Shown here piece by piece: positions 1 through 8,744 of a DNA stretch of 23,815 bases (positions are counted from its first letter, which is position 1; every line of letters starts with the position of its first letter). Source of the DNA: Hepatocystis sp. ex Piliocolobus tephrosceles (Eukaryota; Apicomplexa; Aconoidasida; Haemosporida; Plasmodiidae); assembly GCA_902459845.2 (NCBI GenBank), contig CABPSV020000191.1:1-23815 (forward strand). Reading direction: 5' to 3'. The position numbers and the translations under genes are program-made. Below the pieces are notes generated by a model, which worked only from the letters and a program-made list of their open reading frames with translations, did not search any database and was not told the DNA's origin.

Positions 1-71
1 TTTTTTTTTTTTTTTTTTTTACCTTTTTTTTTTTTATTTTTTTACTTGTTTTTTTTTTTTTTTTTTTTAAG

Positions 72-119
<48 letters not shown>

Positions 120-280
120 AATAAAATTATAATTAACAGCTACATGCATTACACATATGTACATATATATATATATATTATGCATATTGTTCTAAATGTT
201 AAAATAGCCTTATTTTATTTAAAAACTTTATGAACGTCATTTGTTCATTTTTGTTTTATTTAAAAGATATGTAATTGGAA

Positions 281-314
<34 letters not shown>

Positions 315-477
315 GTATATGTATAGACATTAAAACAGTAACTTGTAAGTACCAAATAGTTAAGCGCATGGGATAGGAAAGCAAAAAATAAAAACATATA
401 CTTTATAACGTTCATGGTATGGAATTATGTATGTATGTATATATATACATTTATACAAGATTATTCGTTTTATGTCA

Positions 478-514
<37 letters not shown>

Positions 515-1725
515 ATCGTTATTGCATTGCATATTGCTTTTAAAAAAAATAAAATAAAATAAATAAAATATATAAATAAATAAATAAATGGAATTGCATT
601 AGATTGTATTAGATTGTATTAGATTGCATTTAATAAAATAACTTTTTACTTGATAAGCATACCGTTGCTGAGTATATACATTCTATATATATGTTATTTT
701 GACTACGAATGTATAATTAATTTCGACATCAGTATATGTTTTAAGTGTGTTATCTCACAATATATTTTTGTTAGTATATAAGGACAACAGTTATATGCGT
801 ATTTTTTTTTTTTTCTTTGTATTTAATTATGTGCAATGTATGTAAAAAAATAAAGTTAAAAAATAAACAGAATTAAAAAATAAACAAAATTAAATAAACA
901 GAATGTAAGTATTAAAAAAGGTAAATAATATACATGTATATATATACATAGTTTTTTCATAAAGAAAAATATATATATATTTGTTCATGGTATTTTGATT
1001 ATTTAAAATAAAATGGTATGATATGTACAAGCATAAATACATTTTTTTTTTTTTTTAATTTTAAGTACCTTATAAAGATGCTAAATAATTGGTGCTAAAA
1101 TATATAAATATATATACATACATATAAACATGAGTTTAAAGTGTTTTTTATAAAAATTTTAAGGAATTATTTTTACTCTTGTTTTAATTTTATTTTATTT
1201 TTTTTTTTTATAGAGATCAGATAAAAAAAAAAAAAAACTTTAAATATAATAAATAGTTTATGCTCTTTATATTTTTTTTTAACCAACTTATTTTAAATGC
1301 TGAAATTAGCATTTTGAAAATTAGCCGTATAAATATAAATAATAAAAAAAAAACTAAATGTATGTATATTCGTATATTTATATAATACATATATTGTTAA
1401 TACGCATTTATTTATATACTATTGACGAATATCACTTCAAGCAAAAGCGAATTAATATAAAACCAATTAAAAAAAATATTCTTTTTATTTTATTAAATTA
1501 GCACAAATAAATGGTTATAATTAAATACCTGTTTGTATAAATTTATAGTTATATTTTATTTTAAAAGAATAATATTTTTCTTATTTATTTAATATAAGCC
1601 TTTATCTTTAACATCAAATTTTATAAAAAAAAAATCGACCCCCTAGTTTTATTTAATTTGTTCATTAATATTGGTAAGAATTACATTTTCTCTTTTTTTT
1701 TTAATTCTTTTTTTTTTTTTTTTTT

Positions 1726-1727
<2 letters not shown>

Positions 1728-1802
<75 letters not shown>
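1728..1802. repeat. T75 homopolymer
   Basis: An uninterrupted run of 75 T, preceded by shorter T runs separated only by AA or AATTC. Such tracts are typical of Plasmodium intergenic DNA and disfavour nucleosomes. The exact length is doubtful because homopolymers this long are poorly resolved by most sequencing methods. Confidence 0.9.
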
Positions 1803-1806
<4 letters not shown>

Positions 1807-2100
1807 CATTTTAATTCTTTTGTTTTTTTGCTTAATACAAAGAATATCATTGAGCAGTCATTTTTTTTTAATTAAAATACCAATTTTCTAATGACTAAAA
1901 AAATATTTAATTGTAAAAAATTTGCTTCTTTCAGTACTCATTATAGTACATATATATACATATAACATGAACATATAATTTTATTTATGTATATAGTTAT
2001 TCACATATATATATATAACAGATTTTGAATAATAATAAAAAAAAAATTTTGTGTTAAAAATAACAAAACAAAATATATATATTTATTTACTTATTTATTT

Positions 2101-2236
2101 ATATCTATTTATACCCATTTATACCTATTTATACCTATGTATACCTATTTATACCTATGTATACCTATTTATATCTATGTATACCTATTTATATCTATGT
2201 ATACCTATTTATATCTATGTATACCTATTTATACCA
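2101..2236. repeat. 20-nt minisatellite
   Basis: Tandem units with an exact 20-nt period (core TATACCTATTTATAYCTATG). The ATGT step recurs at about 2138, 2158, 2178, 2198 and 2218, and the left end degenerates into 10-nt half units. The later units carry ATATCTATG where the earlier ones carry ATACCTATG. An open frame through it encodes only Tyr/Leu/Ile/Pro repeats and is an artefact of the repeat. Confidence 0.9.
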
Positions 2237-2394
2237 TTTAGTTATATATTTCTTCTTTTTTTTGAACTTAACAGCTTTTGTTTATATAATCATAAAAATT
2301 ATTAATCTTATTAATTTTTTTTAGAAATATCTTCTTTTTTATAATTCCTAATTGTTGATTTTATTTTTTTGTTTTTAATTATAAGGCTATATAG

Positions 2395-2432
<38 letters not shown>

Positions 2433-2485
2433 ATTCAAATTGACTAAACAGTGAAATAGTTTAATAGGTAAATTATAACCTTACG

Positions 2486-3985
2486 ATGACAGATGCTAAT
2501 ATAAACCAGGATAAAAATTATTTGTCAGAAAATAGTGACAATTATTTATCTTTTACAACATTTATGTCTGTTCATCCACCCAATGATGAATACTTTGAAA
2601 CAATTGAGGATAAAGAGGTAGTAACGTCTAATTTTTTAAACTCTAACGAAAGTAAAGATATACAAGAAAATAAAAAAAATTTAGAAAAGTCTTTCAACTG
2701 TTCACTTAATGGAAGTGAAAAAAAAACGGAAAACCAAAAATCACATAGTACAAATGAGTTAGATAAAAATATACAAAAGGAAGTGACTATAACTGAAAGT
2801 AATAATCAAGTAATATACCAAACTAAAAATGATGTAACTAAAAATGATGTAACTAAAAATGATGTAACTAAAAATGATGTAACTAAAAATGATGTAACTA
2901 AAAATGATGTAACAGGTTATGAAAGTGGTGAAAGTGATGAAAACTGTGAAAACGGAATAATCGGATTTAATGGATTTAGTGGATTAAACGAATTAAATGG
3001 ATTAGACGGACTAAGTAACAAATGTGAATACAATAAAAAAAAAGATAAAAAAATTAGTGAGGATATAGTAAAAGACGACATAGGAAATATTTTCAATGTT
3101 ATTTATACAGGTATTAACAAAATTGAATCAATAAAAGCGTTATGCATTACTTACAAAAATAATTTAAACGAAAGTTTTAGAAAAAAAATAAACCAATTAA
3201 ATACTATGATTTATTTTTATAATAATAATAATAATAATAATAAATTTGGAAATGATATGAACCAAAATTATATAAATATGAATGAGCGGATAGCCGCAAC
3301 AAAAATGGAGCGATTGTCGAGATTATTTTTATATATTGAAGATATGAATAAATTAAAACAATCATTAAAAGCTCAACAAAATATGGATAATAAATCAGTA
3401 GAAGATGATGGATCAAAAGAATGTTTTTATGATGCTAATGAACATATAGATCATTTCTATGTTTACGATAATACATTTTCATGCCCACTTATTGATGTAG
3501 ATTCAGTTTTTACAGAAAGTGGTAATTCTTCTTTTAATAGAGATGACTCTTTTATTGATAGTATAATAGAAGATAGCCAAAATAACTCCAATCAGGATTT
3601 ATTTAACATTTCCAATTTATTTACTAAACTATCATTAAAAAATAATTATATGTTTGATATTAATAAAAATTTGTGTGCAATTTATGATTCTACACCTATG
3701 ATATTTAAAAATTTAGCAAAAAAAATTAATTCTTATAATTTAACAAAAAGTTATTATAATAAAGATATAACAAATATAAAAGAAGATGATGATATAAATT
3801 TTAAGTTAAATCATAAAAATATAGAAAATTTTAACAACACTCCAAGTTATCTTGCTATTGGAAACCATAATTTAGATACATATATACAGTTGCATTGTGA
3901 AAGGTGGCAAGAAAATTTGTATGACATGGTGGAAGTTAACAGTTTAGAGTTTAGTTTCCAACGAATGAATTGTAGCATTATGTGA
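2486..3985 (+). CDS. Conserved Plasmodium protein of unknown function (499 aa)
   Basis: A single complete ORF from ATG 2486 to TGA 3985. I do not recognise a domain. The N-terminal ~210 residues are acidic, Asn/Lys/Ser-rich low complexity. They include six perfect TKNDV pentapeptides at residues 113-142 (15-nt DNA units, 2822-2911), then a Gly/Asn/Leu-rich stretch of GF/GL steps. The section from about residue 185 (IVKDDIGNIFNVIY onward, then KALCITYKNN) looks more structured and helical. It is interrupted by eight Asn codons encoded by (AAT)8 at 3221-3244. The C-terminal half has ordinary composition and ends in a Trp-containing segment (CERWQENLYDM) that may be the conserved core. There is no signal peptide or membrane segment. 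Position beside cytochrome c-2 and M1 suggests it corresponds to the unknown gene PF3D7_1311600 of P. falciparum; this is inference from remembered synteny. Function is unknown. Confidence 0.85.
   Translation: MTDANINQDKNYLSENSDNYLSFTTFMSVHPPNDEYFETIEDKEVVTSNFLNSNESKDIQENKKNLEKSFNCSLNGSEKKTENQKSHSTNELDKNIQKEVTITESNNQVIYQTKNDVTKNDVTKNDVTKNDVTKNDVTKNDVTGYESGESDENCENGIIGFNGFSGLNELNGLDGLSNKCEYNKKKDKKISEDIVKDDIGNIFNVIYTGINKIESIKALCITYKNNLNESFRKKINQLNTMIYFYNNNNNNNKFGNDMNQNYINMNERIAATKMERLSRLFLYIEDMNKLKQSLKAQQNMDNKSVEDDGSKECFYDANEHIDHFYVYDNTFSCPLIDVDSVFTESGNSSFNRDDSFIDSIIEDSQNNSNQDLFNISNLFTKLSLKNNYMFDINKNLCAIYDSTPMIFKNLAKKINSYNLTKSYYNKDITNIKEDDDINFKLNHKNIENFNNTPSYLAIGNHNLDTYIQLHCERWQENLYDMVEVNSLEFSFQRMNCSIM
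2822..2911 (+). repeat. 15-nt coding repeat (six TKNDV units)
   Basis: Six identical 15-nt units (ACTAAAAATGATGTA) inside the first gene. They are identical at synonymous positions too, which implies recent expansion or homogenisation. The period is a multiple of three, so copy-number change keeps the frame. Confidence 0.95.
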
Positions 3986-4003
3986 AATTGTTACATATAT
4001 ATA

Positions 4004-4095
4004 TGTATATATGTATATATGTATATATGTATATATGTATATATGTATATATGTATATATGTATATATGTATATATGTATATATGTATATATATA
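4004..4095. repeat. 8-nt microsatellite (GTATATAT)n
   Basis: About eleven near-perfect GTATATAT units starting 18 nt after the stop codon of the first gene, so probably in its 3' UTR. Confidence 0.9.
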
Positions 4096-4507
4096 GTTAT
4101 ATACTTTTATTTTCGTATGTTGTCATTAAATTATAAGTATGTGTATAAATGCACCTTATAGTTGTCTCTTTGTCTACTTGTTCGTTCATTCGCTTTTTTT
4201 TTTTTATTTCTTTTTTTGTTTGTTTAACTATTTTATGTATAATTATTATATATAGTGATGACCCATTATTATTTTTTTTTTAAGTGTAAAATATAAACAT
4301 AATTGTAGTTTTTTATTGTTGTAACTGCTCATAAAATAAAAAGTTGTAAGCTTTTTGTAATATAGTTGTATGTGCACGTACATGCGTTCATATATTCATT
4401 AAAAAAATTGTGAATTCATAATACATTGCATCAGTTATAAGTATATATATAAAGATATGTAAACCATTTATAATATATTTTTTTTAATGTTTTTGTTTTT
4501 ATTCATG

Positions 4508-4509
<2 letters not shown>

Positions 4510-4552
<43 letters not shown>
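4510..4552. repeat. A43 homopolymer
   Basis: Uninterrupted run of 43 A in the convergent intergenic region. Length is uncertain for technical reasons. Confidence 0.9.
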
Positions 4553-4554
<2 letters not shown>

Positions 4555-4977
4555 GGGCACAACTGTACATAATATATATATATATATATACATTTTTACA
4601 TACATATATGTGCACCAATTCTTTTTTTATTTTTATATTTTATTTTGGGAGGGGAGATCTATACAATTTTTAACTTTAATTTACCTTACCCATTTTTTTA
4701 TTTTAATTAAACATAAAACAATAATTGTAGCTTTTAATGTAGTACAACATTTTTAATATTTAACTTTAACTAAAGTCAGAAAACATAATTCTATTTTATA
4801 ACATATTTCATTTTATTATTAGTTTTTAAAACAGGCGTACATACATCCGCATGTATATTTATAAACCAATATATGTAAATGTACAATGGTAAAAAACTGT
4901 TATATGGACAAAAAAAAAAAAAAGAAAATAGCTACAAGTGTTAGTATGATAATTATCATGTTCTGAACAAAATAAAA

Positions 4978-5083
4978 TGTTTGAAAAAATGTTTAAAAAA
5001 ATGTTTAAAAAATTGTTTAAAAAATTGTTTAAAAAATTGTTTAAAAATTTGTTTAAAATTATTTAAAAAATTGTTTAAAATAA
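4978..5083. repeat. 12-nt minisatellite GTTTAAAAAATT
   Basis: Eight or nine units of roughly 12 nt differing only in the length and A/T composition of the A run. The array ends next to the 8-nt arm (5082-5089) of the inverted repeat that bounds the neighbouring GC-richer island. Confidence 0.8.
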
Positions 5084-5564
5084 TGTGATATATTATTTGT
5101 GGTTGTTTACAGCTCCTCCTGACAGTCTCCACCTATTTACGCCTATTATCAGTTGATCACATTTTTTTTGTTTTTTTTTTTTTTTTTTTGTTTTTTTTTC
5201 TTTTTTTTTGTTTTTTTTGTTTTTTTTGTTTTTTGAAATTATTAACACATAAAAATAGCTAATTTATAAGGTTAAAATATATTCATAGCAAATTTACATA
5301 AAAGGAACAAAAAAAAAAAAAAAAAAAAAAAAGGTAGCAATGTATACATACATCCATAAAGTTCATATGGAGACAATACTAAAATATGTTATATAGTTAA
5401 GAGTAAACAAATATATTTAAAAAAAAACAAACAAGCAGTCATATGTTGACATATAAAAAAACAAGTAGTAAAGTAACAATGATGTAATCATTATTTCGTT
5501 TATAATAATTATATATGCATTCAACGTAGGAATGTTTTTTTTTTTTTTTTATTTACTTGTTTAT

Positions 5565-6020
5565 TTACTTTTTTTTTTCTGCATTTTCTGCAAGTTCTCT
5601 CCCATAAGGGTCATCATACGTAAGAGTTCTTAAATAATGAATTATATCAACTCTATCCTGGAAACTTGGAATTCCTTTAAAATTCATACCAATGTTTGCT
5701 TCTGCAAATAATCTAGGATCTTTCATATATCGCATTAAATTTAAATCATTCCATACAATACCAGATGCTTGCATATCAGGTGAAACTTGAAATGGGGAGT
5801 TTCCCTTACTTACACCAGCAGTTCTATTATATACATTAAATAATGTAGGTCCCCAACTTGTATAACCTGAATTTGTTTGGCTATTGTCTGGAGCTATGGA
5901 ATGACATTGCTTGCAATGTTTTTTAAATAACTTTTCTCCTCTTTTTTTATCACCTTCAGGTAATACAAAATCATTTGGTAGTACTTCACCACTAGACTTT
6001 TTTTTATGAACTATACTCAT
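5565..6020 (-). CDS. Class I c-type cytochrome, probably cytochrome c-2
   Basis: 151 residues, ATG at 6020, TAA at 5567. The haem attachment site is CKQCH at residues 36-40, giving thioether cysteines C36 and C39 and the proximal axial ligand H40. It is followed by WGPTLFNVYNRTAG (56-69), matching the GPNLxGLxGRxAG region of mitochondrial cytochrome c. Aromatic and Asp residues around W90 and a C-terminal helix (DRVDIIHYLRTL) complete the fold. M112 in IGMNF sits where the distal Met ligand is expected. A ~20-residue basic N-terminal extension and a Lys-rich tail lengthen it beyond the ~105-115 residues of typical cytochrome c. The divergence from canonical cytochrome c and the position next to M1 point to the second cytochrome paralogue (c-2; P. 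falciparum PF3D7_1311700 from memory). In P. falciparum, c-2 has been reported to have an open haem pocket with one axial ligand and to be dispensable in blood stages, unlike the respiratory cytochrome c. A 12-codon upstream ORF ends 1 nt before the start. Confidence 0.92.
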   Translation of the reverse strand: MSIVHKKKSSGEVLPNDFVLPEGDKKRGEKLFKKHCKQCHSIAPDNSQTNSGYTSWGPTLFNVYNRTAGVSKGNSPFQVSPDMQASGIVWNDLNLMRYMKDPRLFAEANIGMNFKGIPSFQDRVDIIHYLRTLTYDDPYGRELAENAEKKK

Positions 6021-6021
6021 T

Positions 6022-6060
6022 TTAAAAAGTTTTCATTAATAATTTAATTTGATCACTCAT
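6022..6060 (-). other. Upstream ORF in the cytochrome leader
   Basis: On the minus strand an ATG at 6060-6058 opens a 12-codon ORF (MSDQIKLLMKTF). It ends with TAA at 6024-6022, one nucleotide before the main ATG at 6020-6018, in a different frame. If the transcript includes it, ribosomes would have to reinitiate or leak past. Deleting one T from the T5 run (minus strand of 6025-6029 with neighbours) would instead fuse it in frame as a 13-residue N-terminal extension, so a sequencing indel is an alternative. Confidence 0.5.
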
Positions 6061-6312
6061 TAACCTTTTTTTTTTACTGCCTCTTTTTTTTTTTTTTTTT
6101 TTTTTTTTACTAAGCTTTAATTTGATAAAGTTAAAAAAAAACAATTTTACCTTTTTATGTCCTAGTGTTTTTTTTTTTCAACATTAATTCATAGCAAAAT
6201 TGATACATATGTATATACATAAAAAAAGTACTTTTCTTTTAGCACTTCTTTAAGCAGCTATTGACAAAAAAGAATAGTATAAGTTAATCGTAAATATTTA
6301 AATATAAATTTC

Positions 6313-6363
<51 letters not shown>

Positions 6364-6822
6364 TTTTTTAAATGACGTAATCATATACATACAGTTGTAC
6401 AGTTGAGAAAATATGCTGATATCACAGGGTTCTAAGCACAAAAAAATATATAAACAAAAATGAAATAAAAGTAAACATACATAGAAGTAAGAACAATATC
6501 TAGCATTTTTCATAAATTTATAAAAATTATCAAACCGAAAGTAATCGTTGTTATTAACCAAAATTACTCACAATTTTCACATTTTTTTTTAACCAATAAG
6601 TGAAGAATAAGTGAAAAAAAAGTGAAGAATAAGTGAAAAAAAAGTGATGAATAAGTGATGTTAATAGTTAATAAACTATATTTTCATTAATTTAGTCAAT
6701 CTAGAAAGTAAAAAAAAAAAAAAAAAAGAAATGTTTTGTTTTGCAACTATTACATTTTATTATATAACTTAATTTTAAGTCCGTATTTGAAAACTTTTGT
6801 CAAGTTGAGATAAAAAATTGGA

Positions 6823-6825
<3 letters not shown>

Positions 6826-6870
<45 letters not shown>
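6826..6870. repeat. (AT)n microsatellite
   Basis: About 45 nt of uninterrupted alternating A and T in the middle of the divergent promoter region. Confidence 0.9.
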
Positions 6871-6873
<3 letters not shown>

Positions 6874-7502
6874 TCATATATACGCATACAAATTTATACA
6901 TTCTTTATTTTGCAATTGTGTGCACAAATTATGTACTTGTAAAAAAAAACAACAAACCTTTTAAAATTTTACTATAACAAAGCATAAATCAGTTTATATT
7001 TGTTTTCAATTAATCTGCAAGTTATAAAATAATAAATATAGAACTAAGTGCTCATATATAAATATATGTACTGTACATAGTTACATTATTCATAATATGA
7101 GTAAACTAAATTAATTGTTTTTGATATTGCCTCTTTTTTGTACTAATTCAATGTACAAAAAAAATAAGTTTATATGTTTTAATTTTTATAATTTTTTATA
7201 AACAAAAAAAACTTATAAAGGCGAAACTGTTTAGTTCTTTTATTAAAGTTATAAATTTATACACATATGTGTATATGTGTTTTTTTAAAGGTTTTTTTTT
7301 TAAGCAACTTTTAAAAAACTATCGATTTTTATATTTTATTTACGCACAATTATACATGCAATTATGTATATAATTTTAAATTTATATTTTTATGTAAAAA
7401 GCTATTTTTAACTATAAATTAAGCTTCTACATAAATAAATTTTTTAACCATCAATTAAGCTTCTATATAAATAATTATAATTGCTAAAATTTGTTATAAA
7501 TA

Positions 7503-7628
7503 AACCATTTCTCTCTTTAAACCATTTCTCTCCTTAAACCATTTTTCTTTTTAAACTATTTTTCTTTTCAAACTATTTATCCCTTTAAAACCATTTATTC
7601 CTTTAAAACCATTTATTCCTTTAAAACA
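7503..7628. repeat. 17-18-nt minisatellite (AAACCATTTCTCTCTTT)
   Basis: Seven to eight units. ACCATTT/ACTATTT recurs at 7504, 7521, 7538, 7555 and 7572 (17-nt period), then 7590, 7608 and 7626 (18-nt period) as an A is added and the core changes to CCATTTATTCCTTTAAA. Two sequence blocks thus follow each other in one array. Confidence 0.85.
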
Positions 7629-7711
7629 CTGATTTAGAAAAAAAAAAAAAATACAGTGCGTTCTTGTGCTTATACAAAAAGTTTAACTACATTTTTTACA
7701 AAATTATGTAG

Positions 7712-7790
7712 GTTATTTATGCAGATTGTTTATGCAGGTGGTTTATGCAGGTGGTTTATGCAGGTGGTTTATGTAGGTGGTTTATGTAGG
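7712..7790. repeat. 13-nt minisatellite (GTTTATGCAGGTG)
   Basis: Five to six units with exact 13-nt spacing (GTTTATGCAG at 7741, 7754, 7767). The last two carry GTTTATGTAG. It is unusually G-rich on the plus strand for this region. Confidence 0.88.
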
Positions 7791-7857
7791 CATATATATG
7801 TAAACATGTTTGGAAGCATGCACTTGTTCATTTATTTATTTATAGATAAATACAGAA

Positions 7858-7860
<3 letters not shown>

Positions 7861-7910
<50 letters not shown>
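7861..7910. repeat. (AT)25 microsatellite
   Basis: Fifty nucleotides of perfect AT alternation between the 13-nt and 28-nt arrays. Confidence 0.9.
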
Positions 7911-7916
<6 letters not shown>

Positions 7917-8085
7917 GCGTGTTTACCATCTATTTATGACAATTTTAAATAAAAAAACGAGTACATTATTAATTATTTATTTTTGAATAAGGTAATAGAA
8001 TGCCTTTTTATTAACACTATTTTTATGCATGTATTTATTTATAGCCCTTTATACAATTTTGTTTAAAGTTTTTGTTTATACAAAG

Positions 8086-8337
8086 TTATTTGTACTTATT
8101 TTTTTATACAAAATTATTTGTACATATTTTTTTATACAAAATTATTTGTACATACTTTTTTATACAGAATTATTTGTGCATATTTTTTTATACAGAATTA
8201 TTTGTGCATATTTTTTTATACAGAATTATTTGTACTTATTTTTTTATACAAAATTATTTGTACATATTTTTTTATACAGAATTATTTGTACATATTTTTT
8301 TATACAAAATTATTTGTGCTTTTTGTTTTTACAGGAT
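8086..8337 (+). repeat. 28-nt minisatellite, open in all three plus frames
   Basis: Nine units with an exact 28-nt period. The TTATTTGT core starts at 8086, 8114, 8142, 8170, 8198, 8226, 8254, 8282 and 8310. Each unit is TTATTTGTRC, an ATATTTTTTT-like stretch and ATACARAA. Because 28 is not a multiple of three and the unit has no in-frame stop, all three plus frames stay open, while the minus strand has stops. The encoded strings are only Phe/Tyr/Ile/Leu-rich repeats, so coding is unlikely. It lies about 400 nt before the M1 start. Confidence 0.92.
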
Positions 8338-8744
8338 TGTACATATATTTGTTTATACGTATTTATTAAATTTTTTTTATGCCACAATTTTGTTAACTGA
8401 TTTTTATTTTTTAGCAAAATAAAGGTACACCCCTTTTCTCTGTACTATTTTGTACTTATACATGTACGTATGTAGTACAATTAATATATATATATATATA
8501 TATATATGTACATTGTACGCATATCAATTTTTTTTTTTTTTTTATTTTTTTTTTTTTTTTTTTTTCTCCCTCTTATAAACTTTTTTTTTATAAAGTTTTT
8601 AATACATAAATTAATGTATATATATTTATGTACATATGCGCAGTATATATACATATATATATAGGTGTATATATATATTTTTATTTTTTTATTTTTTTTT
8701 TTTTATTTTATTTTTTTAGTTAATTATTTTTTTTTTTTTTCAAA

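Larger units (their letters stand above)
1..2485. other. Intergenic region upstream of the first gene
   Basis: No coding region is supported here. The stretch is A/T homopolymers (several T runs in 1-110, T30 at 482-511, T75 at 1728-1802, A30 at about 2402-2431), TA microsatellites (about 281-306 and others) and a 20-nt minisatellite at 2101-2236. It ends as the 5' flank of the plus-strand gene at 2486. The 54 nt between the A run and that start codon contain no ATG, which supports the chosen start. A CCCCC at about 1639-1643 is the only C cluster. In P. falciparum the neighbour on this side should be a proteasome ATPase gene, but nothing of it is visible. Confidence 0.75.
3986..5564. other. 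Convergent intergenic region
   Basis: Lies between two genes that point at each other, so it should hold both 3' UTRs. Contents in order: an 8-nt GTATATAT array (4004-4095), GTGCAC hexamers at 4372-4377 and 4610-4615 (the core bound by some ApiAP2 factors; significance unproven), A43 at 4510-4552, a G-rich element GGGAGGGGAG at 4647-4656, a 12-nt GTTTAAAAAATT array (about 4978-5083), a GC-richer island (5098-5160), T/G tracts to 5234, and A/T runs down to the cytochrome stop codon. An 89-codon open frame at 4487-4756 runs through the A43 tract as a lysine run and is not believable. Confidence 0.7.
6021..8744. other. Divergent intergenic region (cytochrome and M1 promoters)
   Basis: 2.7 kb between two divergently transcribed genes, so it should carry both promoters. 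No coding region is supported. Visible: T/A homopolymers, (TA)n at about 6318-6346, 6826-6870 and 7861-7910, an AAGTGA-type repeat at 6597-6660, a GTGCAC hexamer at 6920-6925 (possible ApiAP2 core, unproven), a 17-18-nt array (7503-7628), a 13-nt array (7712-7790), a 28-nt array (8086-8337), TA repeat at about 8484-8507, and T-rich tracts immediately before the M1 start. The last ATG before the M1 start is near 8636, leaving roughly 100 nt of ATG-free leader. Confidence 0.7.

Noticed and set aside
4254..4262. GTGATGA resembling a C/D snoRNA box C (also at about 6643)
   Set aside because: No CTGA box D at suitable distance and no terminal stem; the second lies in a simple repeat.
6298..6561. 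87-codon minus-strand frame between the cytochrome and M1 genes
   Set aside because: Its second half is a poly-Lys and Tyr-Ile run from A and TA tracts; the first half has no recognisable features and no coding-like composition.
8029..8422. Three overlapping plus-strand frames of 83-123 codons before M1
   Set aside because: All three read the same 28-nt repeat in different phases, so openness follows from the unit having no stop; no conserved domain or normal composition.
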